Positions 1 through 7,876 of a stretch of 64,000 bases of DNA are shown in pieces (the stretch's first letter is position 1; every line of letters starts with the position of its first letter). The notes beneath the pieces were generated by a model. It ran no database searches. It was not told the origin of the DNA and saw only the letters and a program-made list of their open reading frames with translations. Made by a program: the position numbers and the translations under genes. The DNA lies in contig NZ_JACHJQ010000007.1 of the NCBI RefSeq assembly GCF_014203735.1, positions 372,001 through 436,000 on the forward strand. Direction: 5' to 3'. The DNA is from Actinophytocola algeriensis (GTDB taxonomy: Bacteria; Actinomycetota; Actinomycetes; Mycobacteriales; Pseudonocardiaceae).

Positions 1-737
1 GTCTCGCCTGCCGCCACGAGGTTCGCGTGGGAGATCATCGCGCCCTTCGGCGGCCCGGTCGTGCCGGACGTGTACACCAGGATCGCGGTGTCGTCGGCGT
101 CCAGCGCGCGCACCGAATCCTCGTACGCCGCGACGAAGTCGGGGGTGTCCTTCTCGATGTCGGCGAACGTGAGCACCTCCTCGCGCACGCCGCGCGGGTC
201 CATCACGACCACGTGCCGCAGCAGCGGGAGCCGCGAGCGGACCTCCAGTGCCTTGTCCAGCTGTTCCTCGTCCTCGGCGATCAGCACCGACGCCTCCGAG
301 TGCGCCAGCACGTACTCCACCTCGGCCGCCGGGGACGTCGGGTACACACCGACCGAACACGCGCCGAGCCCCTGCACCGCGAGGTCGGCGATCACCCACT
401 CCGGCCGGTTCTCCGCGTGGATCGCGACCCGGTCGCCGGGGCCCACCCCGAGCAACCGCAGGCCGCCCGCCACGTTCGCGACCCGCCGCGCGTACTCCGC
501 CCACGTCCACTCGCGCCAGATGCCGCGGTACTTCTCGCGGATGGCGACCTCGTCCGCCCGCGTGGTCGCGTGTTCCAGCAGGCGGGCGCACAGGGTGGGA
601 GCCAGAGGTTGATGATTCGCTCCGCGAGCTCCGCTCTGGTGCCGATGATTCGCTCCGCGAGCTCCGCTCTGGTGCCGATGATTCGCTCCGCGAGCTCCGC
701 TCTGGTGCCGATGATTCGCTCCGCGAGCTCCGCTCAT
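1..737 (-). CDS. AMP-binding acyl-CoA ligase, C-terminus beyond the window
   Basis: Adenylate-forming ligase that would activate a fatty or branched acid with ATP and CoA. The 245 visible residues are the N-terminal domain and end in the P-loop YTSGTTGPPKGAM near residue 220. The only usable start is the ATG at 737, which overlaps the livG stop as ATGA. Residues 2-42 are then three full copies and a partial fourth of an 11-residue repeat (SGARGANHRHQ) encoded by the 33-bp tandem repeat. No other in-frame ATG or GTG lies upstream of the conserved fold. The repeat looks like an added, probably disordered leader. The gene is third in an operon after livF and livG, which suggests the imported substrate is an acid. 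The family call is firm; substrate is unknown. Confidence 0.88.
   Translation of the reverse strand, partial: MSGARGANHRHQSGARGANHRHQSGARGANHRHQSGARGANHQPLAPTLCARLLEHATTRADEVAIREKYRGIWREWTWAEYARRVANVAGGLRLLGVGPGDRVAIHAENRPEWVIADLAVQGLGACSVGVYPTSPAAEVEYVLAHSEASVLIAEDEEQLDKALEVRSRLPLLRHVVVMDPRGVREEVLTFADIEKDTPDFVAAYEDSVRALDADDTAILVYTSGTTGPPKGAMISHANLVAAGE
611..735. repeat. 33-bp tandem repeat, 3.8 copies
   Basis: Three identical 33-bp units lie at 611-643, 644-676 and 677-709, followed by the first 26 bases of a fourth at 710-735. Each unit contains CGCTCCGCGAGCTCCGC. The unit length is a multiple of three, so the ligase reading frame on the minus strand stays open. The fourth copy ends in the overlapping livG stop and ligase start. 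A related single copy lies at 1551-1568, also against a stop codon. Confidence 0.95.
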
Positions 738-1504
738 GCCGCACCGCCGAGGTACGCCTCGACCACCTTCGGGTCGTGCTGGACCTCCTCGGGGGTGCCC
801 ATGGCGATGGGTGTCCCGAAGTCCAGTGCCAGCACGCGGTCCGCGAGGTCCATCACGAGCCGCGTGTCGTGCTCGACGAGGATCATCGCGAGGTCCAGCT
901 CACGGCGGACCTCGACCAGGTACCTGGCCATGTCCTCGGTCTCCTCGACGTTCATGCCCGCCACCGGCTCGTCGAGCAGCAGCAGCGTCGGCGACATCGC
1001 CAGCGCCCGGCCCAGTTCCGCGCGTTTCGCCACGCCGTAGGGCAACAGGCCGGCCGGGATGCGGCGGTAGGGCTCCAGTTCCAGCAGCTCGACGATCTCC
1101 TCGCACGCCGCCCGGTGATCGACCTCCTCGCGCTTGGCCCGTCCCCACCACGCCATCCCCGCGAGCATCCCGGTGCGCATCAGGTGGTGGCGGCCCAGCA
1201 TCAGGTTCTCGATGAGCGTGAGCTGCTCGAACAGGCCGAGGTTCTGGAACGTCCGCGCGACGCCCATGCCGGCGATCGTCGCCGGTGAGCGGCCGTTGAC
1301 CCGTTGTCCCGCAAGGGTGATCGTGCCGCGCTGTGGGCGGTACACGCCGTTGAGGCAGTTGAAGATCGACGTCTTGCCCGCGCCGTTCGGGCCGATGACC
1401 GCGAACAGCTCACCTCGGCCGACGGTGAAGCTGACCCCGTTGAGGGCCGTGACGCCACCGAACCGCAGCGTCAGGTCCCACACGTCGAGAAGAGGCTCGG
1501 TCAC
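734..1504 (-). CDS. livG: Branched-chain substrate ABC transporter ATP-binding protein (LivG-like)
   Basis: Cytoplasmic ATPase subunit of a branched-chain amino acid/amide uptake transporter; 256 residues, full length. Walker A GPNGAGKTS is at 38-46, the signature is the LivG-type variant LPYG at 154-157, and Walker B LLLLDEP follows at 174-180. It starts with GTG overlapping the stop of a 22-residue ORF, and its TGA overlaps the ATG of the downstream acyl-CoA ligase. A 17-bp direct repeat (1493-1509 and 1518-1534) duplicates the sequence around the start codon. Permeases and a binding protein are not in view and may lie left of the window. Confidence 0.93.
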   Translation of the reverse strand: MTEPLLDVWDLTLRFGGVTALNGVSFTVGRGELFAVIGPNGAGKTSIFNCLNGVYRPQRGTITLAGQRVNGRSPATIAGMGVARTFQNLGLFEQLTLIENLMLGRHHLMRTGMLAGMAWWGRAKREEVDHRAACEEIVELLELEPYRRIPAGLLPYGVAKRAELGRALAMSPTLLLLDEPVAGMNVEETEDMARYLVEVRRELDLAMILVEHDTRLVMDLADRVLALDFGTPIAMGTPEEVQHDPKVVEAYLGGAA

Positions 1505-1534
1505 GCCGTCCCCTCGCAGGCTCGGTCACGCCGT
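1493..1534. repeat. 17-bp direct repeat at the livG start
   Basis: AGGCTCGGTCACGCCGT occurs at 1493-1509 and again at 1518-1534, 25 bases apart. The first copy carries the livG GTG start codon. It looks like a local duplication inside the linker between livF and livG. Confidence 0.8.
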
Positions 1535-1569
1535 TCGTCGGCGTGGTTCGCTCCGCAGGCTCCGCTCAC
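1501..1569 (-). CDS. Possible 22-residue linker ORF between livF and livG
   Basis: A GTG at 1569 overlaps the livF stop as GTGA. The frame stays open for 22 codons and ends in a TGA that overlaps the livG GTG, again as GTGA. The peptide begins VSGACGANH, which closely matches the SGARGANH repeat at the N-terminus of the acyl-CoA ligase. It may be a translated spacer that hands ribosomes from livF to livG rather than a functional protein. No Shine-Dalgarno is seen. Existence as a protein is unproven. Confidence 0.3.
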   Translation of the reverse strand: MSGACGANHADERRDRACEGTA

Positions 1570-2369
1570 GCGCTCCATCGCTTCTTCCTCCGGTAGCTCT
1601 TGACCTCGGCGAACGACCGTCGTCCCGAATCCGGTGTGGATCCGAGGTAGAACTCGCGGATGTCCTCGTCGTCCAGGAGCTCGGCGGCCGGGCCGTCCCG
1701 CACGACCTTCCCGACCTCCAGGACGTAGCCGTAGCTCGCGATGGACAGGGCCATCACCGCGTTCTGCTCGACCAGCAGCACGCTCGTGCCCTGCCCGTTG
1801 ATCTGCACGACGATGTCGCGGACCTGCTCGACCAGCCGCGGCGCGAGTCCCAGCGACGGCTCGTCCAGCAGCAGGAGCTTCGGACGGGCCATCAGCGCGC
1901 GGCCGATCGCGAGCATCTGCTGCTCGCCACCCGACAGGTAGCCCGCCGTGCCGCGGCGGCGCTGCGCGAGCAGCGGGAACAGGTCGTAGACCCTGGTCAC
2001 GTCCTCGCGGTACTCGGCGCGCTTCCTGGAGTGGCCGCCCGCGCGCAGGTTGTCCTCGACCGACATCTCGGCGAAGATCCGCCGCCCCTCCATGACCTGG
2101 GCGACGCCCCTGCGGACGACGTCGGCGGGGTCCGCGCCGGTGAGGTCGTCGCCCCCGACGGTCACCGTGCCCTTGGTGATCTTGCCGCGGTGCGCGACGA
2201 GCAGGCCCGTGACGGCGCGGAGCAGGGTGGTCTTGCCCGCGCCGTTGGCACCGAGGAGCGCCACGATCGAGCCGTCCGGTACGTCGAGGGACAGGCCGCG
2301 GAGGACGAGTACCACGTCGTCGTACACGACCTCGAGGTTGTTGACCGACAAGACCGGCACCGTTGCCAT
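1566..2369 (-). CDS. livF: Branched-chain substrate ABC transporter ATP-binding protein (LivF-like)
   Basis: Second ATPase subunit of the Liv-type uptake system; 267 residues from the ATG at 2369, which has a GGAG Shine-Dalgarno. An upstream in-frame start at 2438 would add 23 non-conserved residues. Walker A GANGAGKTT is at 40-48, signature LSGGEQQ at 145-151 and Walker B LLLLDEP at 165-171. It is the first gene of the leftward operon livF-livG-acyl-CoA ligase and is divergent from bioF, with about 150 bases between them holding both promoters. Confidence 0.93.
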   Translation of the reverse strand: MATVPVLSVNNLEVVYDDVVLVLRGLSLDVPDGSIVALLGANGAGKTTLLRAVTGLLVAHRGKITKGTVTVGGDDLTGADPADVVRRGVAQVMEGRRIFAEMSVEDNLRAGGHSRKRAEYREDVTRVYDLFPLLAQRRRGTAGYLSGGEQQMLAIGRALMARPKLLLLDEPSLGLAPRLVEQVRDIVVQINGQGTSVLLVEQNAVMALSIASYGYVLEVGKVVRDGPAAELLDDEDIREFYLGSTPDSGRRSFAEVKSYRRKKRWSA

Positions 2370-2516
2370 CGCCACTCCGTGGTTGTGACGTCGATCACGC
2401 CAGAACCGGACGGTAACCGGCCAAATCGGTCCGGGCAAGGATCATGCCGAACCGTTACCCACCGGCCCGCGAGGCCACGAACCGCCCTCGATCCACGGGG
2501 TGTCAGACTCGACGCC

Positions 2517-3671
2517 GTGACCTCGGTTTTCGACTGGCTCGACACCCGCGCGGACGAGCGCCGCCGGGCAGGCCTCGCCCGGCGGCTGCACCCCCGCCGC
2601 GTCGACTCCGACCTGCTGGACCTCGCGGGCAACGACTACCTCGGCCTGTCCCGCGACAAGCGGGTCACCGGCGCCTCGGCGGCCGCGACCCTGCGCTGGG
2701 GCGCCGGTTCGACCGGGTCGCGGCTGGTCACGGGCACCACCGAGGCGCACATCGAGCTGGAGCACGAGCTCGCGAAGTTCTGCGGCGCGCAGGCGGCGCT
2801 GGTGTTCTCGTCGGGCTTCACCGCCAACCTCGGCGCGGTGACCGCCCTGTCCGGCAAGGGCTCGGCCATCGTCACCGACGCCTACCTGCACGCCTCACTG
2901 ATCGACGGCTGCCGCCTGTCGGGCGCGGACGTGGCGGTCATGAAACACGGTGACGTCGCGGCCGTCACGCACGCGTTGAAGACGCGCCGCACCGAGCGTG
3001 CACTGATGGTGACGGACTCGGTGTTCTCAGTGGACGGTGACCTCGCCCCGCTGCGCGAGCTGCACGAGGCGTGCCGCGCCAACGGCGCGGCACTGGTGGT
3101 GGACGACGCGCACGGCCTGGGGGTGCTGGGCGAAGGTGGTCGCGGTGCCGTGGCGGAGGCGGGCCTGATCGGCGAGCCGGACGTGGTGACGACCGTGACG
3201 CTGTCGAAGGCACTGGGTGCGCAGGGTGGCGCGGTCCTCGGCCCGCGACGGGTGATCAAGCACCTGGTCGACTCGGCGCGGAGCTTCATCTTCGATACCG
3301 GTCTTGCCCCGTCGAGCACGACGGCCGCCCTGGCGGCGCTGAACGTCCTCAAGGAGGAACCCGCGCTGCCGGAGAAGGTGCGTGAGGTGGCGCTGACGTT
3401 CTCCTCCCGGCTGCGCGAAGCGGGCCTACGGGTGACCGACCCGGCCGCGGCGGTGGTGTCGGTACTCGCGCCGACCCCGGAGCAGGCGGTTCAGTGGGCG
3501 GACGACTGCCGCGCGTCCGGTGTGTGGGTGGGCTGCTTCCGCCCTCCGTCGGTCCCGGACGGCGTGTCCCGGCTGCGGCTGACCGCCCGCGCGGACCTGT
3601 CGGACTCCGACATCGAGCGCGCGATCGAGGTCATCGTCAAGCACGCGCCCAGCGCGCCTCCCCGCACGTGA
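2517..3671 (+). CDS. bioF: 8-amino-7-oxononanoate synthase (KAPA synthase)
   Basis: PLP-dependent alpha-oxoamine synthase that condenses pimeloyl thioester with alanine, the first committed step of biotin ring assembly. The 384-residue protein is full length. Seen are GND-YLGLS near 38-45, the cofactor-binding DDAHGLG at 196-202, and the Schiff-base lysine K231 in TLSKALG. The GTG at 2517 fits the family N-terminus; the open frame extends far upstream, but that part lies antisense to livF. No other biotin genes are adjacent. A related alpha-oxoamine synthase acting on another acyl-CoA is possible. Confidence 0.85.
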   Translation: MTSVFDWLDTRADERRRAGLARRLHPRRVDSDLLDLAGNDYLGLSRDKRVTGASAAATLRWGAGSTGSRLVTGTTEAHIELEHELAKFCGAQAALVFSSGFTANLGAVTALSGKGSAIVTDAYLHASLIDGCRLSGADVAVMKHGDVAAVTHALKTRRTERALMVTDSVFSVDGDLAPLRELHEACRANGAALVVDDAHGLGVLGEGGRGAVAEAGLIGEPDVVTTVTLSKALGAQGGAVLGPRRVIKHLVDSARSFIFDTGLAPSSTTAALAALNVLKEEPALPEKVREVALTFSSRLREAGLRVTDPAAAVVSVLAPTPEQAVQWADDCRASGVWVGCFRPPSVPDGVSRLRLTARADLSDSDIERAIEVIVKHAPSAPPRT

Positions 3672-3682
3672 GGTTCCGCGGG

Positions 3683-3703
3683 CCGGCGGGCGGCCGCCGC
3701 CGG
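3683..3703. terminator. GC-rich hairpin between convergent genes
   Basis: CCGGCGG (3683-3689) pairs with CCGCCGG (3697-3703) across a 7-base loop. It sits between the bioF stop and the stop of the convergent acetyltransferase, so it could serve both. There is no T-run. Confidence 0.4.
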
Positions 3704-3714
3704 TGCGGCGATCC

Positions 3715-4155
3715 TCATGGCACCAGCGCGGCCCGGCGCATCGTCTGGTGTTCGATGCCGTCTTCCAGGTAGCGGTCACCTTCTGCGACGAAGCCGAACC
3801 GGGCGTAGAAGTCCAGGGCGTACGTCTGGGCCTCCAGCACCGCTTCCTCGTCGCCGACGACCTCCATCGCCGCCTTCATGAGCAGGGCGCCCAGCCCGCC
3901 GCCCCGGGCGGACAGTGGGGTGCAGACGCGGCCGATGCGGTGTGTGCCGTCTGGGTCGCGGAGCAGGCGCAGGTAGCCGAGGACCTCGCCGGCCGGTTGC
4001 CACCAGACGTGCACGGTCGTCGGCAGCAGGTCGCGGCCGTCCAGTTCGGGGTACGGGCACTCCTGCTCGACCACGAACACGTCCACCCGCAGTTTGAGCA
4101 GCGGGTACAGCTCGGCCGCGGTGATCTCGTCGCCCTTCGCGGAGTACAGCACCAC
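3715..4155 (-). CDS. ElaA-family GNAT N-acetyltransferase
   Basis: A 146-residue single-domain acetyltransferase of the ElaA type. Seen are the N-terminal LLKLRVDVFVVEQ-CPYPELDGRD segment typical of that family, the acetyl-CoA-binding region LSARGGGLGALLMKAAM near 82-98, and a C-terminal DFYARFGFV. The substrate is not known for the family. It is convergent with bioF and lies downstream of the trypsin-like gene on the same strand, with an 85-base gap. Confidence 0.85.
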   Translation of the reverse strand: MVLYSAKGDEITAAELYPLLKLRVDVFVVEQECPYPELDGRDLLPTTVHVWWQPAGEVLGYLRLLRDPDGTHRIGRVCTPLSARGGGLGALLMKAAMEVVGDEEAVLEAQTYALDFYARFGFVAEGDRYLEDGIEHQTMRRAALVP

Positions 4156-4240
4156 ACCTGGATATCAGATCCACGCGCCACCGGTGCCGTCACCGCCATG
4201 AAAGGTCCGGTTGGCCGGCACGAGGCTCGCGCTGGCCGAA

Positions 4241-5020
4241 TCAGACCTGGTCCTCCAGCACGTCCCGGTAGACGGCCAGCCGGGTGTACACACCGGGCTT
4301 GCCAGGCGCGGCGCAGCCCTCGCCCCACGACGTGATCCCGGCGAGCTTGCCGTCCACGACCAGCGGACCGCCCGAGTCGCCCTGGCAGGTGTCGACGCCG
4401 CCCTGCGGCAACCCGGCGCAGACCATGGTCGTCGGCTGGTACGCGGGGTAGGACTTGGTGCAGTCCGGGTCGGCCATGATCGGGACGCCCGCCCGCAGGA
4501 GGTACCGCGACGGCTGCCCGTCGGCTGCGACGCGGCCCCACCCCAGGACCAGGCCCGGCTGCCCGGCCCGGTAGATGTCGGCGTCGTCCTTGCTCGGCAG
4601 CGGCAGCGGCGCGTACTGCACCCGTTGCGTGAGCGTCAGCACCGAAACGTCGTTGCCGGACCGGACGTTGGTGAACTCCGGGTGCACCCAGATCTGGCGG
4701 ACCGGGCTGGCGAGACCCGCGCCGCTCTCCTTGTCCTCGCGGCCGGCGACCACGACGACGTCGGCAGGCTGCTTGCCCGCGGTGCAGTGGGCGGCGGTGA
4801 TGACCTTGTTGTCGTCGACGAGCGTGCCCCCGCAGAACTGGAAGCCCTCGGCGGTCGTCAGGTACACGACGTAGGGGTGGTCGGCGATGCTGGCCCGGCT
4901 GCCGCCGACGATCTGCTGGTTCTCCTGGTCGGCGTTCGCCTGCGTGAGCCCGGCCACGACCGCGGCGGACGCCAGAACCGCCGCAAGCAGAAGCCGAGTG
5001 ACCCTGGAGGTCGCCCCCAT
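4241..5020 (-). CDS. Secreted trypsin-like serine protease (S1A)
   Basis: Exported chymotrypsin-fold protease of 259 residues. A signal peptide (basic start, hydrophobic stretch 9-24, cleavage near residue 30) is followed by a short propeptide and the activation sequence IVGG at 37. The triad is H78 (TAAHC), D124 (NDVSVL) and S216 (GDSGGP). Asp210, six residues before the serine, corresponds to Asp189 of trypsin and predicts cleavage after Lys or Arg. The start ATG has an AGGAGAT Shine-Dalgarno. It is divergent from the M15 lipoprotein gene. The physiological target is unknown. Confidence 0.93.
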   Translation of the reverse strand: MGATSRVTRLLLAAVLASAAVVAGLTQANADQENQQIVGGSRASIADHPYVVYLTTAEGFQFCGGTLVDDNKVITAAHCTAGKQPADVVVVAGREDKESGAGLASPVRQIWVHPEFTNVRSGNDVSVLTLTQRVQYAPLPLPSKDDADIYRAGQPGLVLGWGRVAADGQPSRYLLRAGVPIMADPDCTKSYPAYQPTTMVCAGLPQGGVDTCQGDSGGPLVVDGKLAGITSWGEGCAAPGKPGVYTRLAVYRDVLEDQV

Positions 5021-5119
5021 GTGTCATCTCCTCACTGTTGAGTTCCCCGACCTTCCCCGCTGGGTGTGACGTGGTCAACTCGACCATGTAGCTGGACCGG
5101 GTGAACTTGGGCATGAGGC

Positions 5120-5992
5120 ATGCTGGGACGCGTGGTTCGTCCGCGCAGGCTGGTCGTGCTCGCCGCCGTGGTGGTGGCGGGCTGCACGAGCACGCCGTCC
5201 GCACCGCCGCCCGTCTCGTCCTCGCCATCCGTTTCGTCCGGCGTACCAACGACTTCGCCACCCACCACGACCACGCCAGCGCCCGCACCGCCGAGTCCCG
5301 AGTGGACGGTCGGCGGGCGGCCGCTGCCGCTGCGACCGGACGGCTTCGGCCAGGTTCTGCCGACACCACCCGAACTGGTGAACCGGCACCTGCCGACCGC
5401 CGACGTGCTGCCCCCGCCGGGTGATGGTCGCTACCACTCGACGGTCGCGGCGGTGCCCGATGACGTGCTCGCGCGCAGCACGTGGCAGCCATCGTGTCCG
5501 GTCGCCGCAACGGACCTGCGCTACCTCACGATGTCGTTCACCGGGTACGACGGCAGGGTGCACACCGGCGAGATGATCGTCGGCGCACGCGTGGCCGACG
5601 CCGTCACCCGCGTGTTCGGCCACCTCTTCGCGGCGCGGTTCCCGATCGAGGAGATGCGGGTGGTGACACCGGCGGAACTGACGGCCCCACCGACCGGCGA
5701 CGGCAACAACACGACGGGGTTCGTGTGCCGTCCCGCCGTCGGACAGTCGAGGTGGTCGGCACACGCGTACGGCCTGGCGATCGACCTGAACCCGTTCTGC
5801 AACCCGTATGTCCGAGGGGACCTGGTGCTGCCGGAACTCGCGTCGTCCTACCTGGACCGGGCGAACGTACGACCGGGCATGGTCGAACCGGGCGACGTGG
5901 CGGTCCGCGCGTTCACCGCGATCGGCTGGTCCTGGGGCGGCGAATGGACGACCCCGAAGGACATCCAGCACTTCACCGCGACGGGCGACTAG
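5120..5992 (+). CDS. M15-family (VanY-like) peptidase lipoprotein
   Basis: Probable membrane-anchored zinc D,D-carboxypeptidase or L,D-peptidase acting on peptidoglycan; 290 residues. A lipobox AVVVAGC places the lipidated cysteine at residue 22, followed by a Ser/Pro/Thr-rich linker to about residue 55. The zinc-site motif is SAHAYGLAIDLN, and a C-terminal histidine lies in the DIQHF segment, as in M15 enzymes. It ends in a 4-base convergent overlap with the TetR gene. The exact bond cleaved cannot be told from sequence. Confidence 0.85.
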   Translation: MLGRVVRPRRLVVLAAVVVAGCTSTPSAPPPVSSSPSVSSGVPTTSPPTTTTPAPAPPSPEWTVGGRPLPLRPDGFGQVLPTPPELVNRHLPTADVLPPPGDGRYHSTVAAVPDDVLARSTWQPSCPVAATDLRYLTMSFTGYDGRVHTGEMIVGARVADAVTRVFGHLFAARFPIEEMRVVTPAELTAPPTGDGNNTTGFVCRPAVGQSRWSAHAYGLAIDLNPFCNPYVRGDLVLPELASSYLDRANVRPGMVEPGDVAVRAFTAIGWSWGGEWTTPKDIQHFTATGD

Positions 5993-6594
5993 CCGTCGGC
6001 GAGCCCCCGCAACACGACGGCCAGTCCTTTGTGGAACTCGGCGTCCCCCGCGACGTCCCGCGCCAGCGCCGCGGTCTCCGCCAGCAACGGGAACCGCTCC
6101 TGCGCGGCCATGACCGCGGTGCCCGGGCCGGACAACGGCCCGTAGTGCTCGTTCTGCAACATCCCGAACAGGAACGCGACGATCGTCCGCTGCGCGATCA
6201 CCCGCCGCTCCCCCGCGAACCCGGCGTCGGTGAGGATCGCGAGCGTTGCCTCGATCAGCACCATCGACGACGGCACGGAATGCCGGTGCCGCAACAACAA
6301 CGGCACCACAGCCGAATGCGCGAGCACCTGCTTGCGCACGCGCGACAACAGCTCGGTGATCCGCTCCCGCCAGTCACCGGGCGGCACGGCCAGGTTGACA
6401 CCGGACAGGACGTGGTCGACGACGAGCATCTCCAGCTCGTCCTTGTCGGTCACGTACCGGTACAGCGACATGGTCGCCATGCCCAGCTCCTTGGCGACCG
6501 CGCGCATGGTGAGCGCGTCGAGACCGTCGCGGTCGATCACCGTGAGTGTGGCGGTCGCGAGGCGGTCCGGGGTGAGCGAGCGAGGCCGGGGCAC
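5989..6594 (-). CDS. TetR-family transcriptional regulator
   Basis: A 201-residue repressor with an N-terminal helix-turn-helix (residues about 8-55, including MRAVAKELGMATMSLYRYV) and a divergent ligand-binding domain. The start is a GTG at 6594. It is divergent from the peroxiredoxin-like/YHS pair, and the 71-base gap holds a 25-bp imperfect palindrome (6626-6650), so self-regulation and control of that pair are likely. The ligand is unknown. Confidence 0.9.
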   Translation of the reverse strand: MPRPRSLTPDRLATATLTVIDRDGLDALTMRAVAKELGMATMSLYRYVTDKDELEMLVVDHVLSGVNLAVPPGDWRERITELLSRVRKQVLAHSAVVPLLLRHRHSVPSSMVLIEATLAILTDAGFAGERRVIAQRTIVAFLFGMLQNEHYGPLSGPGTAVMAAQERFPLLAETAALARDVAGDAEFHKGLAVVLRGLADG

Positions 6595-6625
6595 GAGTTG
6601 ACAGCGTACGCGATACGCGCATACT

Positions 6626-6650
6626 CGTAGATGTACGTTGTACGCCTACG
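6626..6650. promoter_or_regulatory. Probable TetR operator palindrome
   Basis: A 25-bp imperfect inverted repeat has the pattern CGTAG-NN-GTAC-NNN-GTAC-NN-CTACG. It lies between the divergent TetR gene and the peroxiredoxin-like gene and ends two bases before the GGAGGAGG ribosome site of the latter. Size, symmetry and place fit a TetR-type operator. Confidence 0.6.
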
Positions 6651-6665
6651 TCGGAGGAGGACCGC

Positions 6666-7217
6666 ATGGACCACGTACCCGCGAGAGAGCTCGTCACGGT
6701 CATGGGCGAACCGGTGCGCGTGCCGGACCCGGACCGCCTGACACACCTGCAGTTCCGCCGCTTCGCGGGCTGCCCGGTGTGCGGCCTGCACCTGCGGTCG
6801 TTCGTGACGCGGCGGGCGGAGGTCGAGGCGGCGGGCATCCACGAGGTCGTGCTGTTCCACTCTGGGGTCGGCGACCTGCGGCCGCACGTCGCCGACCTGC
6901 CGCTCGACGTGGTCGCCGACCCGGAGAAGGCGCTGTACCGCGAGTTCGGCGTCGAGTCCGCGCCGAGAGCGCTGCTGCACCCGAAGGCGTGGCCCGCGAT
7001 CCTGCGGGCGCTCGCGGTCGCACTGCCCGACATCGCCCGCAAGCGCAGGCCGGCGCCCCCGAACAAGCCGGAGGGCGGCCGGTTCGGGCTGCCTGCCGAC
7101 TTCCTGATCGCGCCGGACGGCCGCGTGCTCGCGAGCCACCACGGCACCCACGTCTACGACCAGTGGTCCGTCGACGAACTGCTGAACCTGTTGCCAGTGA
7201 AGGAGAACCGGCCATGA
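6666..7217 (+). CDS. Peroxiredoxin-like (AhpC/TSA-2 family) protein
   Basis: A 183-residue thioredoxin-fold protein of the peroxiredoxin-like family. The active-site region reads FAGCPVCGLHL near 31-41, giving a CxxC pair rather than a single peroxidatic cysteine. Further fold markers are VVLFHSG, a DPEKALYREFG segment, and FLIAPDGRVL near the end. A strong GGAGGAGG ribosome site sits 5 bases before the ATG. The stop overlaps the start of the YHS gene as ATGA, so the two are co-translated, probably under the divergent TetR protein. Substrate is unknown. Confidence 0.78.
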   Translation: MDHVPARELVTVMGEPVRVPDPDRLTHLQFRRFAGCPVCGLHLRSFVTRRAEVEAAGIHEVVLFHSGVGDLRPHVADLPLDVVADPEKALYREFGVESAPRALLHPKAWPAILRALAVALPDIARKRRPAPPNKPEGGRFGLPADFLIAPDGRVLASHHGTHVYDQWSVDELLNLLPVKENRP

Positions 7218-7843
7218 TGACCATCGAGGTGCAGGTGCGCAAGGGCACGCTGACCGCGCAGCGGCGGGAGGAGCTGGGGCGCAGGCTGCTCGGCAGCGTG
7301 GCCGGGGACCCAGGGGACGGCAAGGCCCCGGAATCCGTGCTGGCGACGGCCAGGGCGTTGACGAACGTGCTGGTGCGCGAGGAGGAGACCTGGGTGACGC
7401 AGGGCGACGAGCCACGCTACCTGGTCCGCCTGACCGTGCCGGGGTCCTGGCAGAGCAAGGAGTTCACCGAGTACATGATCGCCGCCGTCACCGAGGCGGT
7501 CGCGGCGACGGAGGACGATCCGGGTCGCCTGTACCGCGAACCGCACTGCCAGGTGCAGGTCGTGGGCCTGAAGGAACACGCGGTCGGCACGCTGGGCCGG
7601 GTGACGACGGCGACGGACATCACCCGGCTCATCACCGACGGCTACCGCGCGTCCGCCGACCAGCGGGAACCCGCTCCCGGCACGGCGATCGACCCGGTGT
7701 GCGGCATGACCGTCGACCTCGCGACCGCCACGATCACCCTCGAGCACGACGGCACGCTGTACGCGTTCTGCGCGCCGGTGTGCAAGAAGGTCTTCAGCGA
7801 GGACCGAGCCGGTGGTGCCCGTCGAGGCAGCGGTGGAGCGTGA
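7214..7843 (+). CDS. YHS-domain protein with tautomerase-like N-terminal region
   Basis: A 209-residue protein starting at the ATG that overlaps the preceding stop. The C-terminal 45 residues form a YHS domain: DPVCGMTVD followed by YAFCAPVCKKVF, a three-cysteine pattern found in metal-handling proteins. The first 120 residues contain two beta-alpha units (for example IEVQVRKGTLTAQRREELG) that resemble 4-oxalocrotonate tautomerase subunits but lack the catalytic N-terminal proline. The tautomerase resemblance is an inference. With the peroxiredoxin-like partner it suggests a redox- or metal-stress response pair. Confidence 0.7.
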   Translation: MMTIEVQVRKGTLTAQRREELGRRLLGSVAGDPGDGKAPESVLATARALTNVLVREEETWVTQGDEPRYLVRLTVPGSWQSKEFTEYMIAAVTEAVAATEDDPGRLYREPHCQVQVVGLKEHAVGTLGRVTTATDITRLITDGYRASADQREPAPGTAIDPVCGMTVDLATATITLEHDGTLYAFCAPVCKKVFSEDRAGGARRGSGGA

Positions 7844-7876
7844 GGTCGGCACGCACCGGGCCGGTCCGTCGTCAGG

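Noticed and set aside
611-735. CRISPR array
   Set aside because: The units are directly adjacent with no spacers and encode an in-frame peptide.
1134-2516. A plus-strand frame continuous with bioF, giving an 845-residue protein
   Set aside because: The upstream part is antisense to livF and livG, has no family resemblance and is Arg/Pro/Ala-rich as expected of a shadow frame. bioF begins at 2517.
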